This document shows positions 33,115 through 42,121 of a DNA stretch of 60,673 bases, in pieces. The DNA is from Prevotella sp. (GTDB lineage Bacteria > Bacteroidota > Bacteroidia > Bacteroidales > Bacteroidaceae): the NCBI GenBank assembly GCA_017651265.1, contig JAGCDO010000068.1, positions 1-60,673 of the forward strand. Direction: 5' to 3'. The notes under the pieces are model-generated. The model saw only the letters and a list, made by a program, of their open reading frames with translations. It searched no databases and had not been told where the DNA came from. Numbering within the stretch: the stretch's first letter is position 1; each line of letters opens with the position of its first letter. The position numbers and the translations under genes are program-made.

Positions 33115-34386
33115 CTAGTCCTCGAACCGCTTCCCCCAGCATTGGATCATTCGTTGGTAGAGTTTTTCCTCTGATGGGGTGTGTTGGGCATGCCATAACC
33201 GTTTGTCCTTCAACGTGTCAGGTAAGAACTGCTGTTCCACGAAATTTCCGGGATAGTCGTGTGCATACTTATACCCATCGCTATAGCCTAATTCGGCCAT
33301 CAACTGAGTGGGCGCATTGCGCAGATGCAGAGGCACAGGCTGATTACCCGTATTCTTCACCAGTTCCAAAGCACTATTGATGCCCATATAGGCACTGTTA
33401 CTCTTCGGACTTGTGGCAAGATAGACCGCACATTCAGCCAAAGGAATTCTTCCTTCAGGCCACCCGATCTTCATCACTGCATCGAAGGCTGCATTGGCTA
33501 ACAACAAGGCATTCGGGTTGGCTAAGCCGATATCCTCAGATGCACTGATAACCATTCTGCGGGCAATGAACTGCGGATCCTCTCCCCCTTCGATCATCCT
33601 TGCCATCCAATAGAGGGCAGCATCGGGATCGCTTCCACGGATGCTCTTGATAAAGGCCGAGATGATGTCGTAGTGCATCTCCCCGTCTTTGTCGTATGCC
33701 AAGGGATTCTGCTGCAGACGGTTCTCTACCAACTCATCGGTAATCATCACATCACCACTCTCCGACTCCACCACCAGTTCGAGGATATTCAGGAGTTTAC
33801 GGGCATCACCGCCGCTATAGCGCAGGATGGCACCTGTTTCCTTGACGTCAATCTTCCGCTCCTTCAGTTCCACATCTTCGGTGATGGCACGATGGAGGAG
33901 TTGCAGCAGATCGTCTTTCTCCAAGGATTTCAGGACATAGAGCTGACAGCGACTGAGCAGGGGGCGGATCACCTCGAACGAGGGATTCTCGGTGGTGGCA
34001 CCAATCAAGGTAACGATGCCTTTCTCTACGGCACCTAACAGAGAGTCTTGTTGCGACTTACTAAAACGATGGATCTCATCGATGAAAAGAATCGGACTCG
34101 CCTCGTTGAAGAATCTTCCGCTCTTGGCACGTTCAATCACGTCGCGCACATCCTTCACGCCACTAGTCACCGCACTTAACGTATAGAAAGGTGTATCCAG
34201 CTTGTGCGCAATGATCTGCGCCAAGGTAGTCTTCCCCACCCCCGGCGGTCCCCAAAGCAGAAAAGAACTCACCCGTCCTGCATCGATCATCTTACGCAGG
34301 ACGGCCCCTTCCCCTACCAGATGACGCTGACCGATGTACTCATCGAGCGTCTTGGGGCGCATTCGTTCAGCTAACGGTTGTGCCAT
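33115..34386 (-). CDS. rarA: Replication-associated recombination protein A
   Basis: A 423-aa AAA+ ATPase of the RarA/MgsA/WRNIP1 family, active at stalled replication forks. It starts at MAQPLAERMRPKTLDEYIGQ; the longer frame upstream runs through the promoter. Walker A is GPPGVGKTT (46-54), Walker B LFIDEIHRF (about 100-108), sensor 1 GATTENPSF. The C-terminal tetramerisation part contains RGSDPDAALYWMARMIEGGEDP. The promoter at 34396-34427 would begin the transcript only a few bases before this ATG. Confidence 0.96.
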   Translation of the reverse strand: MAQPLAERMRPKTLDEYIGQRHLVGEGAVLRKMIDAGRVSSFLLWGPPGVGKTTLAQIIAHKLDTPFYTLSAVTSGVKDVRDVIERAKSGRFFNEASPILFIDEIHRFSKSQQDSLLGAVEKGIVTLIGATTENPSFEVIRPLLSRCQLYVLKSLEKDDLLQLLHRAITEDVELKERKIDVKETGAILRYSGGDARKLLNILELVVESESGDVMITDELVENRLQQNPLAYDKDGEMHYDIISAFIKSIRGSDPDAALYWMARMIEGGEDPQFIARRMVISASEDIGLANPNALLLANAAFDAVMKIGWPEGRIPLAECAVYLATSPKSNSAYMGINSALELVKNTGNQPVPLHLRNAPTQLMAELGYSDGYKYAHDYPGNFVEQQFLPDTLKDKRLWHAQHTPSEEKLYQRMIQCWGKRFED

Positions 34387-34395
34387 ATCGTCGGA

Positions 34396-34427
34396 CAAAG
34401 ATACAAAAAGTAGTGCGCTTGACAAAA
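34396..34427 (-). promoter_or_regulatory. rarA promoter
   Basis: TTTTG, 19-bp spacer, TATCTTTG on the minus strand: a full match to the Bacteroidetes consensus. The predicted start point is about 34390, only some 4 nt before the ATG at 34386. Confidence 0.8.
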
Positions 34428-34429
34428 TA

Positions 34430-34548
34430 AAATCCATATTTATTTTGTATTTCTCTCGCTTAATCGTACTTTGGCTTCGCCGAAGATACTTTCACTCGGA
34501 AATAAAAATAAATCCATATTTATTTTGTATTTCTCTCGCTTAATCGTA
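34430..34548 (+). repeat. 39-bp direct duplication of a promoter region
   Basis: Bases 34430-34468 and 34510-34548 are identical. The second copy runs into TATCTTTG; the first runs into TACTTTGG, which equals the same box minus one T. Confidence 0.85.
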
Positions 34549-34554
34549 TCTTTG
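34523..34554 (+). promoter_or_regulatory. Promoter of the nitrilase-family gene
   Basis: TTTTG, 19-bp spacer, TATCTTTG, ending 27 bp before the ATG at 34582. Confidence 0.8.
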
Positions 34555-34581
34555 CACCCAAGAATAACAAAGTCACGTACG

Positions 34582-35340
34582 ATGAAGATAACGCTTCTGC
34601 AGACCGACATTGCATGGGCAAAACCGGAGGAGAACATGGCAAACGCTGAGCAGATGATTCTTTCTGCACCTGGAGCCGACCTCTATGTTCTTCCGGAAAT
34701 GTGGAGCACAGGGTTCATCACCGATGTCAGACCGACGGAGAACTGTGCTGCAAATGCCTTGAGATGGATGAAGGAGATGGCCGAGAGAACAAATGCCGCT
34801 ATCTGCGGCAGTCTCGCCGTGAACGATGCAGGACAGTGCTTCAACCGACAGTATTTCGTGCAACCTGATGGGAAGATAGCCGCATACGACAAGCATCACC
34901 TGTTCCAATATGGCGGTGAGGACAAGTACTATCAGACCGGTAATCAACGTACTGTGGTATCGTTTCGTGGAACACGGTTCCTGCTGGTAACCTGCTACGA
35001 CCTGCGTTTCCCGGTGTGGGAGCGCTATCAAGGCGATTACGATGCGATGATCTGCGTGGCCAACTGGCCTGAATCACGACAGGAGGTATGGCATATCCTG
35101 CTCAGGGCCCGCGCCATCGAGAACCAGTGTTATGTGATTGGCTGTAACCGTGTGGGCGATGACCCGAACTGTCATTACATCGGTCGCAGCGCCTTTATCG
35201 ACTCCCGTGGCAGGACCATGGCAGAATGTGAGGAAGCAACGGCACAGACACTGACGGCAGAGATCGACATGGAGAGTCTGCGTACCTTCAGGAACAAGTT
35301 CAAGGTGCTGAACGACAGGGATGCGTTCACCTTACAGTAA
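34582..35340 (+). CDS. Nitrilase-superfamily amidase (omega-amidase-like)
   Basis: A 252-aa carbon-nitrogen hydrolase. I chose the ATG at 34582 because it lies just after the promoter; the longer frame contains the promoter. The triad is Glu39 (LPEMWSTGF), Lys104 (YDKHHLF) and Cys138 (LVTCYDLRFP). The motifs VANWPESR and RARAIENQCYVIGCNRVG are those of the YafV/NIT2-like omega-amidases, which hydrolyse alpha-ketoglutaramate or alpha-ketosuccinamate. It is cytosolic, with no signal. The next gene follows 34 bp later on the same strand and may be co-transcribed. Confidence 0.92.
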   Translation: MKITLLQTDIAWAKPEENMANAEQMILSAPGADLYVLPEMWSTGFITDVRPTENCAANALRWMKEMAERTNAAICGSLAVNDAGQCFNRQYFVQPDGKIAAYDKHHLFQYGGEDKYYQTGNQRTVVSFRGTRFLLVTCYDLRFPVWERYQGDYDAMICVANWPESRQEVWHILLRARAIENQCYVIGCNRVGDDPNCHYIGRSAFIDSRGRTMAECEEATAQTLTAEIDMESLRTFRNKFKVLNDRDAFTLQ

Positions 35341-35374
35341 TAATGATAGGTAAGAATATATTAAAGTAATTTAT

Positions 35375-36181
35375 ATGAAAGAGACTGACAAAAATGCTTT
35401 TACCCTCAAGACGCTGAATAAGAGCAACGTCTGGGATTTACAGGAAAACGATGTGTTCCGCCTCTGGGAGGCTGCCGAGAAAGATGCTGATCTGAAGGAG
35501 AACATGCGCCACTATATCGATATCCTTCGTAGTGCTTTCGATATGGAGGAAGTCAAGATCGACAAGCCTGAGGTCATCAAGAAATACGAAGCAAGGGGCT
35601 TCAAGGTGGGCAATATCCGCGTGGATGAGAACAAGAAGAACCTGTGGGCCATCAAGAAACGTCCTATCATGCGCGTCACCGATCTCACCTACGAGAATAT
35701 CCGTCATATCTCTGCAGCCAAGCTGATGGAGGTGATCGACCGTAACTTCGGCGGTGGATGGGATTCTCTCTCGCAGAGCATCCAGGATATCATCCAGAGT
35801 GGTTTCGATGTAAGTACCACTACGCTGCCCAAGGACCGTCTGCACAATCCTGGAGGCATGTACGAGAAGAAGGTGGCCGACGGCTTCGAGGTACTGGAGA
35901 TTCCCAAGGGCTTGTGGGTAGAGGCGATCTTCGCCAAGGAGAAACAGATTATCGAGCGTCCTCGTACGCGCTTTGGTGTGGATGAAGATGAGGAGATTGA
36001 CATCCCCAATGAGGAAGATGAGGACTTGCCAGAGATCGAAGACCACTATAACGATACAGACGAGGATGACGACTACGATGAGGATAAGCTCACCGAAGAG
36101 AGTTATCGTACGACGTTCGATGAGACACCGGAAGACCTCGACCTGGATGCTGTTGAGGTGGCCGATGACTCAGAATACTAA
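35375..36181 (+). CDS. Unknown protein with a very acidic C-terminal tail
   Basis: A 268-aa soluble protein with no signal or membrane segment. The first about 190 residues look globular, alpha/beta, with TLNKSNVWDLQENDVFRLWE near the start and RVTDLTYENIRHISAAKLME in the middle. From about 198 the chain is mostly Asp and Glu (for example DEDEEIDIPNEEDEDLPEIE), typical of proteins that bind basic partners or nucleic-acid-binding proteins. I recognise it only as a type of protein conserved in Bacteroidales without assigned function. Its stop overlaps the stop of maf, which converges on it. Confidence 0.8.
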   Translation: MKETDKNAFTLKTLNKSNVWDLQENDVFRLWEAAEKDADLKENMRHYIDILRSAFDMEEVKIDKPEVIKKYEARGFKVGNIRVDENKKNLWAIKKRPIMRVTDLTYENIRHISAAKLMEVIDRNFGGGWDSLSQSIQDIIQSGFDVSTTTLPKDRLHNPGGMYEKKVADGFEVLEIPKGLWVEAIFAKEKQIIERPRTRFGVDEDEEIDIPNEEDEDLPEIEDHYNDTDEDDDYDEDKLTEESYRTTFDETPEDLDLDAVEVADDSEY

Positions 36182-36747
36182 AACTTTTGAAGTTCGGCGT
36201 AGATTCGTTGCACAGGGAGCCCCATTACATTGAAGTAGCTCCCGTGCAACGAGGTTACGCCAATATAACCAATCCACTCCTGAATACCATAGGCCCCCGC
36301 CTTGTCGAAGGGCTTATAGTGTTCGATGTAATAATCAATTTCGCTTTCCGACAGTTGTTTGAAGGCCACATCGGTACTCACTGAGAAGGAACGGATCTTC
36401 TCGGTGGTGGTAAGACAAACGCCTGTAATGACCTGATGCTCCCTACCGCTGATCAAACGAAGCATACGACGGGCATCATCGGCATCTTCGGGTTTCCCCA
36501 GAATCTCCTGATCCACCACAACCACGGTGTCGGCTGTGATGACCAGTTCATCATCATGGATCATGGAACGATAGGCATCTGCCTTTTTACGGGAGATATA
36601 CTCAGCCACCTCGCCGACAGGAAGATCCGACGGGAAGCTCTCATCAATATCCGCCAGCACCCGCACCTCGAAATCAAGGTCGAGTCCTGCCAACAGTTCC
36701 CTCCTCCTCGGACTGTTACTTGCTAATATGTATCTCCTATTTTTCAA
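36178..36747 (-). CDS. maf: Maf-family nucleotide pyrophosphatase
   Basis: A 189-aa Maf/YhdE-like house-cleaning nucleoside triphosphate pyrophosphatase. N-terminal signature ILASNSPRRRELLAGLDLDF, then ISRKKADAY, ITADTVVVVD and the C-terminal KAGAYGIQEWIG. No ATG or GTG exists upstream of the signature before an in-frame stop, so translation probably begins at the TTG at 36747, which lies inside a TTGAAAAT repeat. It is third in the unit nitroreductase-kdsC-maf and overlaps the stop of the convergent unknown gene by 3 bp. Confidence 0.93.
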   Translation of the reverse strand: MKNRRYILASNSPRRRELLAGLDLDFEVRVLADIDESFPSDLPVGEVAEYISRKKADAYRSMIHDDELVITADTVVVVDQEILGKPEDADDARRMLRLISGREHQVITGVCLTTTEKIRSFSVSTDVAFKQLSESEIDYYIEHYKPFDKAGAYGIQEWIGYIGVTSLHGSYFNVMGLPVQRIYAELQKF

Positions 36748-36815
36748 TTTTCCGCTCTGTTCTGCCGCTTCGCTTGCGAAGAATTTTCAATTCTCAATTT
36801 TCAATTTTCAATTGT
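36742..36815. repeat. TCAATTTT repeats in the kdsC-maf spacer
   Basis: Units of TCAATTTT flank a short palindrome-like core (CCGCTTCGCTTGCGAAG). The spacer consists almost wholly of repeat. It supplies the TTG start of maf. Confidence 0.7.
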
Positions 36816-36818
36816 AAG

Positions 36819-37337
36819 TTACCATCCAAACGCTTTGGCATCCGACAGCCACTTGCCCTGAACACGCAACACCTGCTCAATGACATCACGGGCACAACCG
36901 TAGCCGCCCTTCTTGTCGCTGATATACCTACTGATGCTCTTGATATCCGGACATGCATCTGAGGGACAGCACGGACAACCGCTGCGTTTCATAATCTCGT
37001 AATCAGGCACATCATCACCCATGTAGATCACCTCTTCGTCCTTCAAGCCATACTTCTCCAGGAACTGCTCATAGGTTTTGATCTTCACGGCACAGTTCAT
37101 GTAGATATCCTCCACGCCTAAGTGCTCATAGCGTTTACGGACACTCTCCGTGGCACCACCGGTCAGGATCACGATACGCAGTCCCATCTTCTGTGCCAGC
37201 TGGATGGCATAGCCGTCCTTGATGTTCACCGTGCGCATCGGTTCGCCGTTAGGATGCAAAGTGATGGTCTCGGCACTCAGCACACCGTCCACATCAAAGA
37301 TGATGGCACGGATCTTCTGTAAGTCGTAATTGATCAT
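36819..37337 (-). CDS. kdsC: 3-deoxy-D-manno-octulosonate 8-phosphate phosphatase
   Basis: A 172-aa HAD-superfamily C0-cap phosphatase of the KdsC family, which releases Kdo from Kdo 8-phosphate for lipid A-core synthesis. HAD motif I is [10 protein letters not shown] (nucleophile Asp15, Asp17), motif II ILTGG, and motif [28 protein letters not shown] and [15 protein letters not shown] are family-specific. It is 7 bp after the nitroreductase stop. Size and motifs match the tetrameric bacterial enzyme. Confidence 0.93.
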   Translation of the reverse strand: MINYDLQKIRAIIFDVDGVLSAETITLHPNGEPMRTVNIKDGYAIQLAQKMGLRIVILTGGATESVRKRYEHLGVEDIYMNCAVKIKTYEQFLEKYGLKDEEVIYMGDDVPDYEIMKRSGCPCCPSDACPDIKSISRYISDKKGGYGCARDVIEQVLRVQGKWLSDAKAFGW

Positions 37338-37344
37338 GTACGTA

Positions 37345-37872
37345 TCAATATTTGTTCACATGCACATTCTCCCACTTCAAACGGTCCTCGTTCTGCGGCT
37401 TGCGCTCATCGGCCTTATGACCGAAGGCGAGGACGCACAAACAGTTCAGGTTCTCAGGAATATCCAGGATACCACGGATCACCGTATCAGCACTCGTACC
37501 GTCACTCAGTCCGCGGCCCCTCATCTGTGCCCAGCAAGAACCCAAGCCCAGATCCTCAGCCTGGTACTGCATGGTGATGGCGGCAATACTCGCATCCTCC
37601 ACCCAGCAGTCGTTCTTCATCGGATCGCCCAGTACCACAATGGCCAGCGGAGCACCCTTGATGAACTGTCCGCCCAGATCCTTGGCATCCGACAGCTTCT
37701 CGATATCCATCTTATCCTCTACCACCACGAACTCCCAGCCACGCTGTCCCTTTGACGTAGGTGACATCAGGGCGGCACGGAGAATCAGCTGCACATCCTC
37801 GGCACTGATCTCCTCTTCAGTGAACTTCCTATGACTGCGGCGCATCTGCACCAAATCCTTAAATGCTTCCAT
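37345..37872 (-). CDS. Nitroreductase-family flavoprotein
   Basis: A 175-aa FMN-dependent nitroreductase-like enzyme. The N-terminal [13 protein letters not shown] is the usual FMN-phosphate-binding Arg/Ser motif. [41 protein letters not shown] and a closing [13 protein letters not shown] are typical. The substrate is unknown. First gene of a likely operon with kdsC and maf, with a TATCTTTG box about 60 bp upstream. Confidence 0.92.
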   Translation of the reverse strand: MEAFKDLVQMRRSHRKFTEEEISAEDVQLILRAALMSPTSKGQRGWEFVVVEDKMDIEKLSDAKDLGGQFIKGAPLAIVVLGDPMKNDCWVEDASIAAITMQYQAEDLGLGSCWAQMRGRGLSDGTSADTVIRGILDIPENLNCLCVLAFGHKADERKPQNEDRLKWENVHVNKY

Positions 37873-37930
37873 AATCCTTTTCTCTACGAATTTGACTCAC
37901 AAGGAGGATTCTCCTTGATTGATTTTCATG

Positions 37931-37938
37931 CAAAGATA
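37931..37938 (-). promoter_or_regulatory. Putative promoter of the nitroreductase-kdsC-maf unit
   Basis: TATCTTTG on the minus strand. The -33 position is not a clear TTTG. Confidence 0.6.
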
Positions 37939-37966
37939 GACAAAAATCACTAATTATCCACCTTCT

Positions 37967-37998
37967 CTTGCACTTTTTAAAAAGTTTTATTACTTTTG
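37967..37998 (+). promoter_or_regulatory. Promoter of the GNAT-like gene
   Basis: CTTG, 20-bp spacer, TACTTTTG on the plus strand. The predicted start point is about 38003-38006, which coincides with an in-frame GTG at 38004. Confidence 0.65.
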
Positions 37999-38003
37999 TC
38001 GCA

Positions 38004-38981
38004 GTGAACGACGAATTGCGTGTGAGCATTGTCACCAAGAGTGGAGATCTGCCGTACATGACCTGTACCAGTTTCTTCCATAGCACCGATTTCTTCCGTA
38101 TCATCGAGAAGTCACCGGGACAGCAACCCTATATGGTGATTGTGAGAAGAGGGAACACCGTTGTTGCCCACATGCTGGCCACCCTTCGTCGTCGTGGTTC
38201 CCTGGTTCCTCCTTATCTTTTTTCTCAAGGTCGGGTATATGGTGAAGGCGAGTATGCAGAAGGAGAAGACAAGGATGAACTCTTCAAACTCATGCTGAAG
38301 GCTATCACCAAGAAGCTGCGCAGGAAGATGTGCATGTATATCGAGTTCAGCGACCTGAGTCAGAAGATGTTCGGCTATCGGATTCTCCGTAACGAGGGTT
38401 ACTTCCCCGTTCAGTGGATGGAGATCCATAACTCCCTGCATTCTTTGTCACCCGAGGAGCGCATCAACGAGAAGACACTCCAGCGCATTGAGCATGCGCA
38501 CGAGGCAGGGGTAAGCAGTCATGAGGTAGAGACCGAGGAGGAGATGAATGGTTTCTACCATCTGCTGAGTCGTTTCTTCTCGCTGAAGGTGCGTCGTTAC
38601 CTGCCGCCGAAAAAGACATTCGAGCTGCTGCATACCACCGGAAACGGTCGGCTGTTCGTAACGAAACATAAGAACAAGGTGATTGGCGGCAGCTGTTGCG
38701 TCTATTCCGGGAACAATGTCTATCTGTGGTACCTGGCCTCCAAGCGCAAGAGTCACCCCACCCTACATCCCTCGGCTGTCACCATTTGGGGAGCCATCAA
38801 GCATGCCTATGAACACGACAAGTGGCATATCTATTTCATGGATGTAGGACTGCCCTTCAAAAAGAACCGATACCGCGACTTCATCCTGAGCTTTGGTGGG
38901 AAGGAGGTGGGAACCTACCGTTGGTTCCGTTTCTCCATTCCTTGGATGAGTAAGCTGGTGGGATGGTTCTATCGGGAATAG
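38004..38981 (+). CDS. GNAT/FemAB-like acyltransferase
   Basis: About 325 aa. The frame stays open upstream to an ATG at 37968, but that lies inside the promoter, so the start is more likely GTG 38004 or GTG 38022. The chain contains two GNAT-like halves. The second has LFVTKHKNKVIGGSCCVYSG, NVYLWYLAS, HPSAVTIWGAIKHAYEHDKW and a closing SFGGKEVGTYRWFRF, as in FemAB-like peptidyl or N-acyl transferases common in Bacteroidales. Cytosolic; substrate unknown. Confidence 0.75.
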   Translation: MNDELRVSIVTKSGDLPYMTCTSFFHSTDFFRIIEKSPGQQPYMVIVRRGNTVVAHMLATLRRRGSLVPPYLFSQGRVYGEGEYAEGEDKDELFKLMLKAITKKLRRKMCMYIEFSDLSQKMFGYRILRNEGYFPVQWMEIHNSLHSLSPEERINEKTLQRIEHAHEAGVSSHEVETEEEMNGFYHLLSRFFSLKVRRYLPPKKTFELLHTTGNGRLFVTKHKNKVIGGSCCVYSGNNVYLWYLASKRKSHPTLHPSAVTIWGAIKHAYEHDKWHIYFMDVGLPFKKNRYRDFILSFGGKEVGTYRWFRFSIPWMSKLVGWFYRE

Positions 38982-39001
38982 CTTAAAGAGATGTGAATAG
39001 G

Positions 39002-39082
39002 TTCCCATGATGGGAATAATAGGTTCCCAACGTGGGAAAACAAAATTCCCATGGTGGGAAAAAGAAGTTCCAACCATGGGAA
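39002..39082. repeat. Four 15-bp dyads at exact 22-bp spacing
   Basis: TTCCCATGATGGGAA (39002), TTCCCAACGTGGGAA (39024), TTCCCATGGTGGGAA (39046) and TTCCAACCATGGGAA (39068). Each is an inverted repeat; the spacers differ. The array lies between the convergent GNAT-like gene and nuoN. Confidence 0.85.
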
Positions 39083-39107
39083 TATATTTTGTTATGTATA
39101 ACGATTC

Positions 39108-40544
39108 CTACAGTGTGGCGTATATCCAGTTGTAGAAATAGCTGCATACACCGAAGAGGATGATACCAGCGGTACAGAGTGCCAAAGCCACCTTGGTGTT
39201 CAGATCACTCTTGAAGGTGGGCAGCGGACTGTCGGTCTGCTTGATATACATCGCCTTCACGATGAGCAGGTAGTAGTAAAGACTCACTACGGTATTTACC
39301 AAGGCGATGAACACCACGAAGTAGGCCATGAACGAACCTTGTTCGGCGGCAGCCATAAATACGAAGAACTTACTGAACATACCGGCAAACGGGGGAATAC
39401 CAGCCAAGGAGAACAATGCCACTGTCATCAGGAACGACAGCTTCGGATTGGTCTGATAGAACCCGTTATAGGCCTCCATGTCGGTGCGTCCGCCATTATT
39501 CTCTTCCACAACGCCAATCACGGTGAATACAGCAAGGTTAGCCACCACATACACCAGTACGTAATACGACAGGGCAGCAATACCTGTAGCACTGTTTCCA
39601 ATCACGGCCAGCATGATGTAACCCGCCTGACTGATGGAGCTGAAGGCCATGAAGCGTTTCAGTTCACTCTGACGGATGGCGAAGAGGTTGGCCACGGTGA
39701 TACTCAGTACGATAACGATATAGAGCAGATACTGCCATTGCTCAACCACAGGAGCAAACACACGCATCAAGATGATGCAGAGCGCAAAGGCAGCAGCACC
39801 CTTGGAAACCACACTCAGGTAACCCGTTACTGTGGTTGGCGCACCCTGATAGGTGTCGGCCGTCCAGAAGTGGAACGGTACGAGTGAGATCTTAAAGCCG
39901 AGTCCGCTGAAGAAGAACACCAGTCCGAGCACCACCAAAGCGGTATGCTCCGTAAACGCTGAGCTGATGGCCATGCTATTGAAATACAACGTTCCGAAGG
40001 CTCCATAGAGGAACGAGATACCATAGAGCATCACACCGCTGGAGAAGGTAGCTGTGAGGATATACTTCGCAGCAGCCTCTGCACTGTGATGACGGTATTT
40101 GTCGAGCGCCACCAGACAGGCCATGGGCACAGATGCCATCTCCAGTCCGAGGAAGAACATCAGGAAATGCCCTGCACTCACCATCATGTTCATACCCAAC
40201 AAGGTAGATACCACGAGCATGTAGAACTCACCCTCCTTGAAAGAGGTGTCGGGACGACGCAGCCACTGACGGGCCTGAATCACCACGATGAGGGTACCTG
40301 CAGCCAAGATGGTCTTGATGACATGTGCGGCCGGAATGGCACGATACATACCACCGAAGGCCTGGACGGTATCGGTTTGCAGGAACGATACAACCACCTG
40401 TCCGAGCATCAGCAAGCACATCAGCGGATTGAACCACTTCCTTTCAGCATGCTTCGAAGAGATGAAATCTGCGATGAACGCCACCACCAGGATAGCCATC
40501 AGAGTGGCTTCCGGTACCATATAGAGAAATTGTCCGTAGTTCAT
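39108..40544 (-). CDS. nuoN: NADH-quinone oxidoreductase subunit N
   Basis: A 478-aa antiporter-like membrane subunit of respiratory complex I with 13-14 hydrophobic segments. Family motifs such as [20 protein letters not shown] and [20 protein letters not shown] are present, the latter with the conserved Lys/His proton-path residues. It is the last gene of the operon, 1 bp after nuoM, and ends 26 bp from the 22-bp dyad array. Confidence 0.95.
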   Translation of the reverse strand: MNYGQFLYMVPEATLMAILVVAFIADFISSKHAERKWFNPLMCLLMLGQVVVSFLQTDTVQAFGGMYRAIPAAHVIKTILAAGTLIVVIQARQWLRRPDTSFKEGEFYMLVVSTLLGMNMMVSAGHFLMFFLGLEMASVPMACLVALDKYRHHSAEAAAKYILTATFSSGVMLYGISFLYGAFGTLYFNSMAISSAFTEHTALVVLGLVFFFSGLGFKISLVPFHFWTADTYQGAPTTVTGYLSVVSKGAAAFALCIILMRVFAPVVEQWQYLLYIVIVLSITVANLFAIRQSELKRFMAFSSISQAGYIMLAVIGNSATGIAALSYYVLVYVVANLAVFTVIGVVEENNGGRTDMEAYNGFYQTNPKLSFLMTVALFSLAGIPPFAGMFSKFFVFMAAAEQGSFMAYFVVFIALVNTVVSLYYYLLIVKAMYIKQTDSPLPTFKSDLNTKVALALCTAGIILFGVCSYFYNWIYATL

Positions 40545-40545
40545 A

Positions 40546-42057
40546 TTACATTCCTGCTATTACTGAGATATTCATAATGTTATCAAGGATAGGTGCCACA
40601 CCATTGTCGATGACATGACTGGCCCAGAGTGGGAAGCAACCCAGACCGGCTACACAGGCAATCAGACAGATCACGGCCACGCGCTCATCCCATGTAGCAT
40701 CGGTGAGTTTCACCGTGTCGCAATGCGGGTACTTCACATCACCGAAGAGGATGAAGCCCACGGTACGGAGGATATAGACTGCCGTAACCACGATAGAGCA
40801 GCAGGCGATGATGGTACATGCACGATGGAACGTGTCGGCATTGGCAAACGAGCCCACGAAGATGGTCATCTCGGCAATGAAGCCTGAGAAGCCCGGCAGA
40901 CCCAAGTTGGCTAAACCGGCAATGACATAACCCACAGCCAGGAACGGCATGATCTTCATCAGACCGCCGAGGTAGCGGATGTCACGCGTGTGTGCACGAC
41001 CGTATATCATACCGATGAGGGCAAAGAAGAGGGCGGTCATCAAACCATGCGACAACATCTGCAGCACCGCACCGGTACAAGAGGTCTTCGTCATCATCAG
41101 CAGGGCGAAGAGCACCAGTCCGCAGTGCGACACCGATGAATAAGCATTGATGTATTTCAGGTCGGTCTGCACACAAGCGCTCAAGGCTCCATACACCACA
41201 GAAATCGTGGTAAGGATCAGAAAGATCCACGCCAGTTCCTGTGCAGCCTCAGGCAAGAGGTACATCGCTACGCGGAAACAGCCATAACCTCCCAGCTTCA
41301 TCAACACACCGGCATGGAGCATTGACACAGCTGTAGGCGCCGAGGCATGACCGTCGGGTGACCATGTGTGGAAGGGGAACAATGCACCTAACACACCGAA
41401 ACCGATGAAGATGAAGGGGAAGAACACCTTCTGGATCTCCACAGGGATATTGTGCAAGGCGGCAATCTCGTTCACATTCATCGTGGTGGCACCGCTGAAG
41501 AAATAGATACCCAAGATACCGATGATGAGCAAGGCTGAACCTCCCATAAGCATCAGCGTAAGCTTCATGGCCGAATACTCCTTGTGTCCACTACCCCATA
41601 CACCAATCAGCAGGTACATCGGGATCAGTGCCACCTCGTAGAACATGAACATGGTGAACATATCCACAGAGATGAAGAAACCGTACACACCTGATGAGAG
41701 CAGGGTGAACCACAGGAAATACTCCTTGGTGAGCGGTTTCAGCTGCCAGGAGGCGAAGGTACCTGTGAAGACGATGATGCTCGACAGGAGCAACATCACC
41801 ACCGAGATACCGTCAACACCCACCGAATACTTGATGTTCAGCGGCTTGAACCAGTCAACGGCATACGTGAGCAGCATCGCATCCTGATTTCCGGCCGCGC
41901 GCTGCTGGATGAAATAAATGGTGAGCCAGATGGAGAGAGCCAGCAGACAAGAGGCTCCTACCACCATCACTCCACGCACCTGGTTGAGGTTGCGGGCCAG
42001 CCAGAGACCCAGCAACATCAGGGCGGGAATTACAACGAATAGACTTAATATACTCAT
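40546..42057 (-). CDS. nuoM: NADH-quinone oxidoreductase subunit M
   Basis: A 503-aa proton-pumping membrane subunit. [17 protein letters not shown] contains the key Glu of TM5, and [17 protein letters not shown] the quinone/proton-channel motif; [10 protein letters not shown] follows. About 14 helices. A 60-bp spacer with an ACTAGTNNN array separates it from nuoL upstream. Confidence 0.96.
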   Translation of the reverse strand: MSILSLFVVIPALMLLGLWLARNLNQVRGVMVVGASCLLALSIWLTIYFIQQRAAGNQDAMLLTYAVDWFKPLNIKYSVGVDGISVVMLLLSSIIVFTGTFASWQLKPLTKEYFLWFTLLSSGVYGFFISVDMFTMFMFYEVALIPMYLLIGVWGSGHKEYSAMKLTLMLMGGSALLIIGILGIYFFSGATTMNVNEIAALHNIPVEIQKVFFPFIFIGFGVLGALFPFHTWSPDGHASAPTAVSMLHAGVLMKLGGYGCFRVAMYLLPEAAQELAWIFLILTTISVVYGALSACVQTDLKYINAYSSVSHCGLVLFALLMMTKTSCTGAVLQMLSHGLMTALFFALIGMIYGRAHTRDIRYLGGLMKIMPFLAVGYVIAGLANLGLPGFSGFIAEMTIFVGSFANADTFHRACTIIACCSIVVTAVYILRTVGFILFGDVKYPHCDTVKLTDATWDERVAVICLIACVAGLGCFPLWASHVIDNGVAPILDNIMNISVIAGM

Positions 42058-42065
42058 TTCTATTG

Positions 42066-42121
42066 TTTTTTATATGCTAGTAACACTAGTAGTACTAGTA
42101 ATACTAGTTATACTAGTTTAT
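42066..42121. repeat. ACTAGTNNN nonamer array (nuoL-nuoM spacer)
   Basis: Five units of nine bases, each with an ACTAGT core (first unit GCTAGT) and three varying bases. It fills the spacer and runs into the nuoL stop. Confidence 0.85.

Noticed and set aside
39002-39082. CRISPR array
   Set aside because: The repeated parts are 15-bp palindromes with 7-bp spacers, far too short, and no cas gene is present.
42066-42121. Operator array of an ACTAGT-binding regulator
   Set aside because: Not rejected as a repeat, but a regulator role is unsupported: the arrays are at gene ends and no promoter is near.
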